Origin: Bryopsis sp. KO-2023
Lineage: Eukaryota > Chlorophyta > Ulvophyceae > Bryopsidales > Bryopsidaceae
DNA: 64,000 nt
Direction of reading: 5' to 3'
Assembly (NCBI GenBank): GCA_030272585.1
Contig: BSYQ01000002.1
Span: forward strand, 3,472,001 to 3,536,000
The position numbers and the translations under genes were made by a program. Below, one piece after another: positions 34,991 to 45,824 of this stretch. The notes beneath the pieces are model-generated. The model saw only the letters and a list, made by a program, of their open reading frames with translations. It was not told the origin of the DNA and made no database searches. Each line of letters begins with the position of its first letter. Position 1 is the stretch's first letter.

Positions 34991-37590
34991 TTAGATCGGA
35001 TCAATCGTAACTCTAGTAGCTTCGTTCTGCTGAACTCGAGGCGAAATGTTTTCATATACTCGTCCAATCACTCAAACACTTGGTCCTTGTATTGTCTCGG
35101 CCAATAGCTAACACGCAAGAGCTCACTTCTTGCAATGTAGACCATGAATGAGGGGGCCGAACGACTGAGTATTGGTTGAATTCTCTTGTGGGCGTTCTCC
35201 ACCAGCTTAGAGACCTCAATTATCAACAACCTTCTAACAATAATTAATTTATATCAATAGCGAAGAGGCCTTTGATAAGAAAATAAGTACATTAAAGATA
35301 ATTTGGATTTTAGTTTGTTTTCAACTTTGAGAAGGTTTAGAGCTGGAGTTCATTTTCTTAGAGTCGAAACGGAACGTCATAAGGGAAGAGCTCGCCAAAA
35401 ATACTAATTAATTAAAACAAATAAATAATAATAAATATATATATATTTTATTCAAATAAAATAATTAATTGATTGATTCGACCAAAGGGTTGAAAAAGTG
35501 AAGTCACGTCCTGAAATGTGCATGTCTAACGGCGGCGTAGCGGTAACGTTTTGGAAATTGAGAGGAGGGGGTTGTTGTGGATACAACCTGGCACTATAAT
35601 CAAAGAAGTTTCATCAAAAAAGAGGTTCCATAACAAGGAAACGTGGATTTTTTGGAAAGAAAGACGCAAACTCTCCCGTCACGTGAGTAACGGAGAACTC
35701 CCCAGAAGAAGAACCCGTCTCTCACAATTCGATAACGCAGATTGAATATCCGCACCTAACGGGGAAAAAAGCCCCACAGTACTGAACAAAAGAAAAAACC
35801 GCTCAAAATCGTCAACCCGCTGTCTGAGCACTTCCAGAAACTATCGATTGACGCTTGGTGCAAAGGGCAAGCCCGTCGTAGTTCTAAATTATAAGGAATA
35901 ATAATAATAAAAAAAAAAAATCTATAATAAAAATTATATTGGTGTAGAACACTATCAAATAAAAATAAAGTTTGTGGAAAAAGCAAGCATGCAGCACAAA
36001 ACAAAAAGTTGAGACTCATTTTTTATTTTATTTTTTTGCTGAGAAGACTTACACTATCTCAGCATATATAACTCACTGCAGAAAAGCATATTGATATATC
36101 GTGGTGATGGTTTGTCCGCAAATGATCAAAATCCTGGTTAGGTAACCCATGACTCTGGACTTCACAACATCCACTGGTGATCCGATACACCGGTGAAAAA
36201 ATCAGCACCAAGACCTGCAAACAAACATCCAGGGGCTACACTCAGTGACTTCCAACGAACGAGTCGGATAATAAAAACGTCCTACCAAGATCAACCACAA
36301 TCCCTAAATTACTATTATCAATTAATTAAATAATAAATAATATTTACTTCATAAATAATAAATAATTATTATTTATTTAAGAAACAAACAAATAATAATT
36401 GTTTATTTAATAAAGAAATAAATAATAAATGTTTATTTAATAAAGGAATAAAAAAAAGTATTAATTGAGTTTAAATATTTGAATTAATCGAGGTTGTAGA
36501 GAACCTCGATTCTTATAAGATACCGCTTTGATCCTAGTCCGAGAACAGTAATGAAGAACTGGGTGGTTGATTCTCCACGTTGGGTCAAAAGCCGCCTTAG
36601 GTATTTTCACTTTTTCTAGAGTAGCTGTCGCACTACAAATCTACAGGTTTGTCAGATCTATCGGCCCTCATGGTTTCTAAGGAAGATAGAAATAGTATTT
36701 CTAATTTCGATAGGATAGGTTGCAACTTGCGAATAGCAAATATAATGCCCGAATGAGGAAAATCGAAGAATTTCTTGTTCAATTAATGAAAAGAACATAG
36801 ACCTCACAAAGGGAGGACGAGAAGGTCTTTTTTAAATGATAGTTGGTGTTGTACTTACCAGAGTGGCGGAGCCCCCCTGCCAAGATTTTTATTGATATGT
36901 AAAAGAAAGGTATTAGCAATACTCGCATTGCAAACGGAATTGCTTTTTGAGATGTGATATGATAGCAATATAACTTGAAAAGGGAGAAAATTTTCAAAGA
37001 TGGGAACGTTGCTTCAATTGCCTAACGTGATTATTAACTTAAAATGGCAACCCAATCAAGCTATCTTCGGGCAGAACGGTCTTCGGTCACAAAGCAAAGA
37101 AAGGTCAATACAAAGCTATACCAAAGATAACCACCGCATGGCGGCGTTTCGCTCATTTTAACAGATCTTTTCAAGGCATTTCACTTTTTTCATTACATAT
37201 CCATATTATATCGAAAGCGAGTAGATAGAGGTTAGCGCAGTTGTCGGCTCATGCGACCGCAGCTGAACTTGTGAATGCCATCCCCACCGAGGGTTTCAAT
37301 CCTAGCTTGCTTTCGTTTGTTGTCACTCTTTAATGCCAATCCAATCAACAAACTTGACAATATAGAAACCAAAAGACATTTTTAGCATCACCAAATGAGC
37401 GCCGCAAAAAGTGTGGCCCGAGTCTACCGAATAAAGGAGTTTTGTTCGGGTTTGGGACATATTACAGGACGGTGCGTCCACATGCTGGAGGGGTCTTTGT
37501 TATAACATGGTAACATGTGTTTGGGGGGGGAATGTCTTGGTGTGAGTTTCCGACATGAATCCTCAGGCGTGAGACACTAAGACGGGACAA
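34991..37590. other. AT-rich decayed sequence, no gene
   Basis: Contains AT-rich patches (35,395-35,470 and 36,300-36,480, with repeated AATAAATAAT words) and no conserved protein motif. A tRNA-like patch is listed separately. Confidence 0.5.
37228..37305 (+). other. tRNA-like or SINE-head sequence
   Basis: TAGCGCAGTTGTCGG matches the A-box and GGTTTCAATCC, about 55 bases later, resembles a B-box. The spacing suits a tRNA with a long variable arm. I could not close a good acceptor stem, so this is more likely a tRNA-derived repeat or relic than a working tRNA. Confidence 0.35.
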
Positions 37591-37599
37591 TGTCTTAGA

Positions 37600-38720
37600 A
37601 CCCAGGGCGACTTGCTTGAATATTTTTGGGGAGCGATCCGCGCTTGCGTCAATAGAGGGTGGTGGACACAATTATCACGGTTAGTTTAAATGATGTGGAT
37701 TTATTGAACAAACCTGAGCCAGGAAAGTTTGAGAAGATACCACTTAAGGAATCACTCACGTCAATTCAGGTGCGGGAGAACATGAAGCGGCTGGAGGAAA
37801 GGCGATAGAAGCCAGCCCTAACGTGTAACATATGGACGAGTCGCAATTAAGACAAATTCATGACAATGACAGTGCATGGAATGAACGACACGGTACAGCG
37901 TTGGAGAATCCAGACGTGGATTCTGGGATCGATGCCCATGGAAGAAGATTCGTTAACCTCAAATGGTGAGTCTGAGTATGTGATTTGTTAGTGAATTGGG
38001 TTTAACTCTATTGCTGGACACTGGTAATGTTTATATGTGTGCTTTGACGTTAATCGAAAGCATGTGGAAGAGGAGGTTCAATGCTTCGGGATCATCTGGT
38101 ACCGGCCCACCATAATAACAGACCGGGGAAGCGGCGTGGTACACTGTTTTGACAGGTTATGCGCCCATACCGGGCGACGGTACAAGAGTAGTAGGCAGAG
38201 TCTATGTCAGACCGGATTGAGGTATATAATGTGTGTGGAAACTTCTACAATTGTAATTGGTCTTGGCACGTCAGTACTAGGACCCCGTGGTGTGGGCGTG
38301 ACCCCGTTTCTTGGTGCAACAGGGGGCATTTGATGAACCTCTTAGCCTTAATTTATTCCACATACCATATCTCTTTCAAATACAATTTTTCTGTTTGCCC
38401 AATCTGATCACTTGATTGAGGTGGACTTTTAATCAAAGGGAGGGGTGAATCAAAAGATTGATCTAGCAAGCTTTATAAGATGCATGGAGGCATGGTGCGT
38501 TTCCCAAGTGGGTGGATGGAGAGGGTTAAGAGGAATCCGCACCCTAGCGCACTCCAGCTTACCGAACGGGTTTGGCATTCCGTCAAGGTGTTCACTAGCT
38601 TCCATGCAACAAACCTTTACGCATCGAAAAGATGATAAAAATGTTCCCACAGAGTTTCTTGGAGGGACGTTTTACCGAAGAGGTATTGCAACTCATCAAT
38701 GAGATCACCACAATCTCCCC
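37600..38720 (+). pseudogene. Decayed hAT transposase
   Basis: Broken plus-strand frames follow the order of the hAT core. At 37,815-37,925 a frame reads TCNIWTSRN, then KFMTMTVHGM and a Trp-containing strand, matching the first-Asp region (Asp changed to Asn). At 38,085-38,150 PTIITDRGSGVVHC corresponds to the second-Asp block (TDNGSN-type), followed by LCAHTGRRY, the CxxH block. Later parts are too decayed to read. Stops and frame shifts make this a fossil unrelated in detail to the intact 25.8-30.9 kb element. Terminal repeats were not found. Confidence 0.5.
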
Positions 38721-41259
38721 TGATGAGGATACGTCTGAAGAAAAATAAGAAATTAGGTACTCGATGATATTATTGCGACAACAATAATAAATTTCGGCAT
38801 TGCCAAATAAGGTATCCTTGATCGTTCATTTGAGAAGGAGGATCTATCGCATCGGCAGAAGATAAGCCGTCAAGTATACCCGCCCTTCTAATCCCATCAC
38901 CCTTCCGGTTGTGCAATTTGATTAGGAGAAGATAATGAACTACTACACCGTGCTGGAAGTTCGCATTGGTGGTGGTTTTTAGGATGATGATCGAATGCAT
39001 CAGTTGAAGGCGTGCCACCCAACACACCCACAACCCCAATTACCCAAGCTACCCTAACATCACCAACCACATAGCGATTCAATTGGCAGACAGTCGTGGC
39101 GGACTATTACAACGAGCAAGAAGAGGTTATCAATAATCTGGATCGTATGCAAATCTGACCGTTGCGTTAAGCAAGAAACATTGTTCACATTTTTTTTTTT
39201 TTCTTTAAATCAATTGTGAGTAATCGGTGGAGGTCCCTATGAACGCACTCCGTTCTCTTTTTTTTACGGGAACAACTCGTCGACCACTACACTCATAAAG
39301 GATTATTTTTGGAATTCATTGTACATATCTCGATGGGAGGATGAACTTAGACGGAAAGAAGGTTGTGCATGACCAACGCCTTATTGAAGATTAATCTAAC
39401 GGGCGGTATTTTGACGGTATGATATATCTTGCGGCACGTTTAGCGCCCGAATGAATTCCGTCGACAACAAGTTGATCGCATAGCTGGGGTTTTGGAACAA
39501 TAACCTCTTCGAGAGCATGTACGGAAAAACATTCTTGCCGGATGATATTGCGTTACACTTAGGCTTCGAATAGGCGGAGTTCTATTTCTTACACCACAAT
39601 GTTATCGATCCCTCACTCAGAGCAACGCACGTTGGGAAAGATGGTTAGGAACCGTTTGGCCCGTGCTTGATGACCTCTCGTTCTTGACCACATTAAAAGA
39701 GAAAGCGTTGTATTGCGTATACGTTAGGCGATATTTGATAGGGCGCTTTAGTGGATTCTAAGCAACTTTCACAATCGATTTTAAATGATGAATAGTGGCG
39801 GTTGATCTTTGCTTTAAGGATGCATAAATGTTTTGACAAAGAAAGCAAACTTCAGCTAGGTATTAAGCGATTTAATTTGAAATATTCCAAACATTCCGTG
39901 TTGGGCGTGACGTTTTTCAAAAGTGTTCATACTCCTACGGAAATGGTCCATGTAAGTGTAGCGTAGGTCTCGTTGCCGAGATAAAGCGATAAGGATATAA
40001 TTGAATCTTCGGATTCTTGATATTGGTTCGATACCCTCGATACCCCATAAGATCGAGTAGCGGCGTGACAGTCATAGGTGATTTATTTTTATCGGTTGAG
40101 GATAAGGTTTCGGCTTGGTCTTTTTTTAGCCTTCAACCTTTAGTGTGACCGGTTGCAGAGCTTAGAAACGGTGGTTGGTCCACTGCCCGAGTCTTGTCGT
40201 TCAATACAGAGGAGGTTTTGGTGTATCAACCAGCATCAAAGTTTGGTAGACACGATACCTCCTGAAAATACCGAATTGGAAGAGGTGTCGGACAACAACA
40301 ATACAAGTGGAGATTAAAGAAAGGTTGTGAAGGTAGAAAACCGTTGGTGATTGGCACCTCCATTCAAGTATTGTTGTGTCGAGGAATTAACATAGAAAGA
40401 TGAACCTACGAAACCTATGATTGGGGGCAATAGTGTTAGATATACCTAATCCAAAGTTCAGTTTTCAAATCGACTTACTACTCATTCTTATGGTGCATGA
40501 CTACGTCCCCCTCTTCGGACACGCCCATCAGCCCCACTCGCGGCAATTGGGCCTTACTTTTTCCAGATATGGGTGCAGCGTTTGTTACATAAAGGAACCA
40601 CCTGTGCTGGAGCCGAACTGCCATTGACACCGCATCTGCAACTCCGCAAAATGTTGGCGTCGCGTCTGGCATAGCGATATCATGGCGGGATACGTGGCGG
40701 GATACGGGAGCAGATACGTAGGAGGCGTTTGGGATGCGAGCGTTCATCACGCATACAACGGCCTACCCTCGAAGAGGTCGTTTCAGCCATTGCTCGATTT
40801 GAATAGCGGGGAGTTTAGATGTCATCTATCTCACAACCTCCTCATCCACCTCGTCGTTGGCACCTGGGGTGCTTATCACTCTTGAAAATTTCTAGTTTTT
40901 CGTTGGAAAGTTCGAGAAGAGGATGGAATGCCTTTGGCCAGTTTAAATCGAACGCGGAATTTTTCACACATAACTGACTCGGCCCCTTCTTATCCCCTAG
41001 CCATCTACTGGTCGATTGATAAGGGTTGTCTTCTAGTAGTTTAGACACGAAGGGAGGGGGGGCAAGAAGCCGAGGATGGGTCAAAATTGTTTTTGGCCGA
41101 TGTCCACGAACTTATCACTAATGAGTAATATCAGTCCTTGATTAATGGGTCATTAGGTGATAGCGCCTACGTCTACCCCCGGGAATCTCAATCGTTAGCA
41201 CCTTATATGAGGCCGATTAACTTTCATCAACGGTGAAGCAGCCCTTGATAGGTAAATGA
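38721..41259. other. Decayed sequence, no gene recognised
   Basis: Short frames broken by stops, with no conserved motif that I could place. Part may be the 3' end of the hAT fossil upstream. Confidence 0.45.
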
Positions 41260-41490
41260 GCAGAGTTGTGCGCCGTTGCAACGGCGCACAACTCTGCGTC
41301 ACACCAAAGTCGCTGCGTTGCAAGGTTCGCTCGCGTTTTGGTGCCTCCTCGTTTTAGGACTCAAATCACATCATTGAAAAATGTGTGAGTCGTGCCGACG
41401 TCGTTTTTGCAACAACGACAATGGCCGTTAACCGTTAACGCCGTTAACGGCTGTTGTCGTTGTCGCAAAAACGACTTCGGCACAACTCTG
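41260..41490. repeat. Foldback element with a 38-bp perfect palindrome
   Basis: Positions 41,260-41,297 form a perfect palindrome (GCAGAGTTGTGCGCCGTTG and its complement). The far end, 41,404-41,490, is an imperfect hairpin with arms of about 40 bp (GTGCCGACGTCGTTTTTGC) around CCGTTAACGCCGTTAACGG. Outer ends read CAGAGTTGTGC inward from each side, like hAT termini. No 8 bp duplication is seen (TAAATGAG left, GCGACCTC right), so hAT membership is unproven. Confidence 0.65.
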
Positions 41491-42284
41491 GCGACCTCCC
41501 TATGCAATCTCATTCTTTAAGAAGGCTTCCCTCGTGCGGCTAATATACATATTCATGCATACATTTTTGGACAATGAAGAAAGAGGGCCTTATGGATATT
41601 TTTTGGAAGCGTTCGTGATCCCCGGAATACCTTCGGACACGCTAAGGTTTGTGCGATTAACTTCAAGAAGGAGCCATCGTTTCCTACCCGTGTTACAACT
41701 TGATTGTGAGTATTAACGTCTTATCCGCTCTGGGTGAAGCATATTTAATGTTCAACTTACGGTTCCCTCCGTGACAAGGGAATATGAAACCCATAAAACT
41801 TTTTTTCTAAGTTGAAATTAGGGTTGAAAAAACCGCCATTCAAGCTATTAAGGCAGTGTGAAGCCATACCTCAGTATAAGGCGGCCTAATTGATTGATAA
41901 TTTATTTAGTCACCCGATAGTGTGAACTTCTTACACATCACTAAACTGTTGCAACGCAAAATTAGGAGCTTGCAACGTAAGAACAACGCCTAATATAAAT
42001 TGATAGATATATAATTTATATTATAGAAAGAATACACATTTGGTAGGGGCAAACAACATAAGGCTATGGTATAGTAAGAGAGACCCAACGCATCTTGAAT
42101 CTTAATTATGGTTCGCTTCCTTTTAGATCTCTCCCCAAATAAGGAAGCAATTGAAATACCTAAATTATTCGACTCATACTAAAGATCTATCGAAAGCACT
42201 TAAAATATATCTAGGGTACCAACTAATGTTTTACACATATATTTACGTTCATTGTAGTCACTTGATCAATCACCAATATTGAAC
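41491..42284. other. No gene recognised
   Basis: AT-rich sequence leading into the right arm of the inverted repeat. Confidence 0.5.
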
Positions 42285-44324
42285 ACATAGAAATTAAGGA
42301 TGCATTTAATTATTTGAAGGTAAGATCTCTAAGGACTCTAAGGCAGGTCAATCTACCTATTAGGTAATTTTTTTCTCTCACGTTATTTGCAACCTCAATT
42401 ACTATTGTTTTTCGAGAACCTTTTTCTCAATCTTTTACGAGGAAGGCGACAATCAATTTGACGAAGTCAAATATTGTAATACACCCTTGAAGGCACAGAA
42501 TAATTGATAATAACATAATTATATCGAGGATAATAGTGTGCACGAACAATTCATTGATAGACACTCGAAATAGGGTCCAGGTGTGCAGCCCCAGTGGCCT
42601 TCTCAAGTGTACACATAATCCTAAGATTTCCTAAGATTTCCTTTCAGACACCAAGGAGGTGACGATTTCGTCACAACTTGCCAAAGAGGTGTGGGTGTAC
42701 AAAGTGTACGATACATAAAGTACTTCAGCTGAGAGTACTTGTAGAGAGAGAGTACTTGTAGAGAGTGACAGTACTTGTAGAGAGAGAGAGTATTTGTAGA
42801 GAGAGAGAGTACTTGTAGAGAGAGAGAGAGTACTTGCAGAGAGAGAGACTACTTGTAGAGAGAGAGACTACTTGTAGAGAGAGACTACTTGTAGAGAGAG
42901 AGTACTTGTGGAGAGAGAGAGAGTACTTGTAAAGAGCGAGTACTTATAGAGAGAGAGAGAGAGAGAGAGTACTCGGAGAGAGAGAGTACTTGTACGGAGA
43001 GTACTTGTACGGAGAGTACTTGTACGGAGAGTACTTATACGGAGAGTACTTATACCCAGACCCATGGACAAAAGCCCGGACGAAAAGTTTTGTTTTACGG
43101 GATTTGAATATGTACACGAACTGTTTTCGTTTGTTTTGCTCCTTTTTGAGAGGGGGGGGGGGGGGGGGGATTTTGACGTGCACACGAACTTTTTTTTTTT
43201 TTTTCAGTACTCTATCTTTTTTAATGATTGTTAATGAACGATACTTTAAAAAATGCTTCCGTTTCTGATCCGTACAAAAGTAAAATTTGATTCAATTTTC
43301 AATTCAAAAATGATTTCACATTTCAAGATATTACCTCATGCAACTCCGTCGGGCAATGGGAGCTCCTTACATATTAAAAGACGGTTAAAAGACTTCTCTC
43401 CATCTGACCTTGAAACTAAAAACAAGGGTAAAAAAATGTCAGTAACATAACATATCTATTGAGAGAATTATCGAAGTAATTTTTTTCTTCTTTTTTTTAT
43501 TGTTTGTCTTTCTTCAAAAAGATAATATTTTCTAGGATCAAATTCTATTTTTCTTTTTTTTTGATGAAAATTGTAAAGAAAAAACAATCATCATTTTCCA
43601 TTTTAAATTCTGAGAATGCTCAGAATTCTGTTCCAACAAGAGAAGGCTTTTCTTCCCCTATTTTGTATATGGGAAAAAAAAGAGCTCCAGAATTTCTTAG
43701 TGATCCCTGACCTGAGGCAGGTGCATTTTTTTTATGAATCAATGTTATCAATTTTTTTCTTCTTTACTTTTAACAGGGAATAAATAATTGGCTGGGGAAA
43801 GAAGATCAGCGAAAAAAGGAAACAAAAAAAAATAAACTTTTTTTACATAAGAACCACAGGAGTTTTTCTTATATGAAAACAAGAGATGTTCTTTTATTTT
43901 CTTCTAGGAGTTCGAATAAACGACAATTTCGGAAGAAATCTTTCTTGATATTTTCGCACCCTTTCTTTTGCAGAGTAAAGAAAAAGTAAGGAGGGGGAAA
44001 TTTTGCGGTGACAAGGTTTTTGTTTTGTTTTTTTTTTTTTGGGGGGGGGGGAGAAAAAAGAAAACATAAAAAGCCAAAAATTAAGAGTTTTCCTATTGCA
44101 AGGGAACAATAAAAACCCTGACAAGTTGACGGGTTGAAAAAATAATAACAAAAAAAACAGGTGAGTAATATTACCTCAGTTCTGCTCTCACAGCCATCCT
44201 TTTCTTTTTCTGGAAGAAAAAAAAAAGAAAAGATTTTTTAAAAATACACACGGAAAAAATAAACATATTTATGTACATACATATAAATTAATTTTTGTTG
44301 ATTTTTTTTTTACTGGTGGGTTGT
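42285..44324 (-). repeat. Right arm of giant inverted repeat
   Basis: This is the reverse complement of 9-1,740 with about 80-85 percent identity by eye. It is about 300 bp longer than the left arm, mainly because of an expanded tandem repeat at 42,721-43,050. The outer limit (TACTGGTGGGTTGT) is at 44,324, beyond which the DNA becomes genic. Poly-T/poly-G and poly-A tracts occur in both arms at matching places. Confidence 0.85.
42721..43050 (+). repeat. GTACTTGTAGAGAGA tandem repeat in the right arm
   Basis: About eighteen units of GTACTTGTAGAGAGAGA with variable GA length, ending in five units of GAGTACTTGTACGGA. The left arm has only two or three such units (1,291-1,330). One frame of the last units gives YGEYLYGEYLY, a coincidence of the repeat. 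Confidence 0.9.
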
Positions 44325-45486
44325 ATTATAGATTCTTTTTTTTCATCCCCTTGTTACTCCTGCCAAAAAGAAACAAAACCTCAATAGTAGTGGTGACAAT
44401 ATATTTTTTTTCCCTGAAAACCGCTTCCCTGTCGTCCACGAAATCGATTTTTTTTTTTTTCGCCCCGACCTCCCCTGCAAAATGAATAACGAACGGAGCA
44501 ATCAATAAAAAAAACAAGAAGAGAAAGAAAGAAAGGGAAAAAAGAAAAAAAAAACAGACGCGCGAAGATCCGTTTTCGTTTCGTCGAATCTTTTTTTTTT
44601 CCGACCACCATACACCTGTTGCCCTTTTTCCTGCATCCTTTTTCGCTGCTGCGCTCGCTTTTTCCGACTGAAATTCTTTAACTCGCCGGCACAATCATGA
44701 CCTCTGAAAATAGAAGAGGGGTGAGGAGGCGGTTTTCGTTTCGCCGGTCAACAACAGCCTTAGCGGCAGAAAAAAAAAAAAACGTAAACAAGAAAAACGG
44801 TACCAGAAAAATCGAAGAGAGGCGGGGTGGGGGGGGGTGTTGGTTGTCCGACTCGATGGCCACGTGCGCTCACGTAACGGAGCTATTTCAAGGTTCAGCA
44901 AAAAAAGTGAATCTTTGCAAAGGACAACACTATATCCACTGCCCATCCCCGACCTCCTCAACAACGCCAGAAAACTCTGCAGTGTACTCTGCAGCTCTGC
45001 AGTGTATTCCCCTTTGGACGCCGCCGAAGAGAGACCCAAAGCTAGCTGTGGAAACGTCCGCGAAGATCAACCGGACCGCGTCCACTCCAACGCGACACTC
45101 CCCAGGTTTAGTATCCGCAAGGACTTCCTCCACAAGGCGCAGATCAGCATGCTGCTGGTCTTTGGGCCTCGCCAAACTCGCGTCGTCAGGTCTTAGGAAG
45201 CAGAAAGCCTGGCGGAAATGCTTGGTTGCTCTTTGAACAGAGAGGATGGTGCTTCAGCGAGGCAAATGTGGCAGGGTATTGCAAGTGTTTCGTGATTCCA
45301 TGGGGATACAGTCAAATCGACCTTCACAGCAGCACCGCAAAAGAAACATCGTGTGCCATTTTCATTTGCGAATCCTGGAAATTATTCAGACTGTCAGAAG
45401 AAACAGCGTTATCGTATTGTTTTGGCTTGTTCGCTTCAGAGTTGGGTCGAGAAAAAGTCGTTTCTTAGTGGAGGCTTTTTGAAAAA
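44325..45486. other. Boundary region, no gene model supported
   Basis: Several overlapping open frames occur at 44,697-45,236 (plus) and 44,930-45,175 (minus). None has a recognisable domain, and I could not choose between strands. Some may be 5' exons or untranslated leader of the CxxC-repeat gene that follows. Confidence 0.4.
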
Positions 45487-45660
45487 ATGGCTGCGGCGGT
45501 GGAGAAACCCGTTCCGGTTGCCACGAGGAGGGCCCAGGAGATGGACCTCCCTCCCTAGAAGAAAACTGATGCCGCTGCAGTCGAAACCCAAGATGACGAT
45601 CCGTACACGAAATTGAGAACTCTGCAGAGGCAATACGAATTCTTGGAAATTCAGTATTGA
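45487..45660 (+). pseudogene. First-exon fragment of proteasome ATPase RPT3 (PSMC4-like)
   Basis: ATG at 45,487 opens a frame that meets TAG at 45,556 and then continues to TGA at 45,658. After the stop it reads DDDPYTKLRTLQRQYEFLEI, very close to the N-terminal coiled coil of the 26S proteasome regulatory ATPase RPT3 (family pattern DLYxKLKxLQRQLEFxxIQEEY). The match ends after GAA-ATT-CAG, a natural exon end, then TAT-TGA. No AAA ATPase domain follows. It is best seen as a duplicated first exon inactivated by a stop; whether it serves as leader of the next gene is unknown. Confidence 0.6.
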
Positions 45661-45824
45661 TATCTGAACTAAAATATCTCAACTGTGAAGGCTGAATATA
45701 TTTACTATATCATATTCTCTGAAATACATCTGAAACTCAATTAAAAACATCGTCACCTTCAATTCTTCCTCGAAAGCCTTTGCAGCACAAACAACACATT
45801 TTTTTTATTTTTTTTTCAACACAG

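Noticed and set aside
42868-43050. CRISPR-like array
   Set aside because: Units are contiguous and variable in GA length, with no unique spacers; this is a simple satellite in eukaryotic DNA.
42944-43185. Minus-strand frames with YSPYKYSPYKY and STLRTSTLRTS repeats
   Set aside because: Products of translating the GTACTTGTAGAGAGA satellite, present in several frames at once.
1-44324. Endogenous giant virus or Maverick/Polinton
   Set aside because: No DNA polymerase B, capsid, packaging ATPase, protease or integrase motif could be found on either strand, only retroelement and hAT genes.
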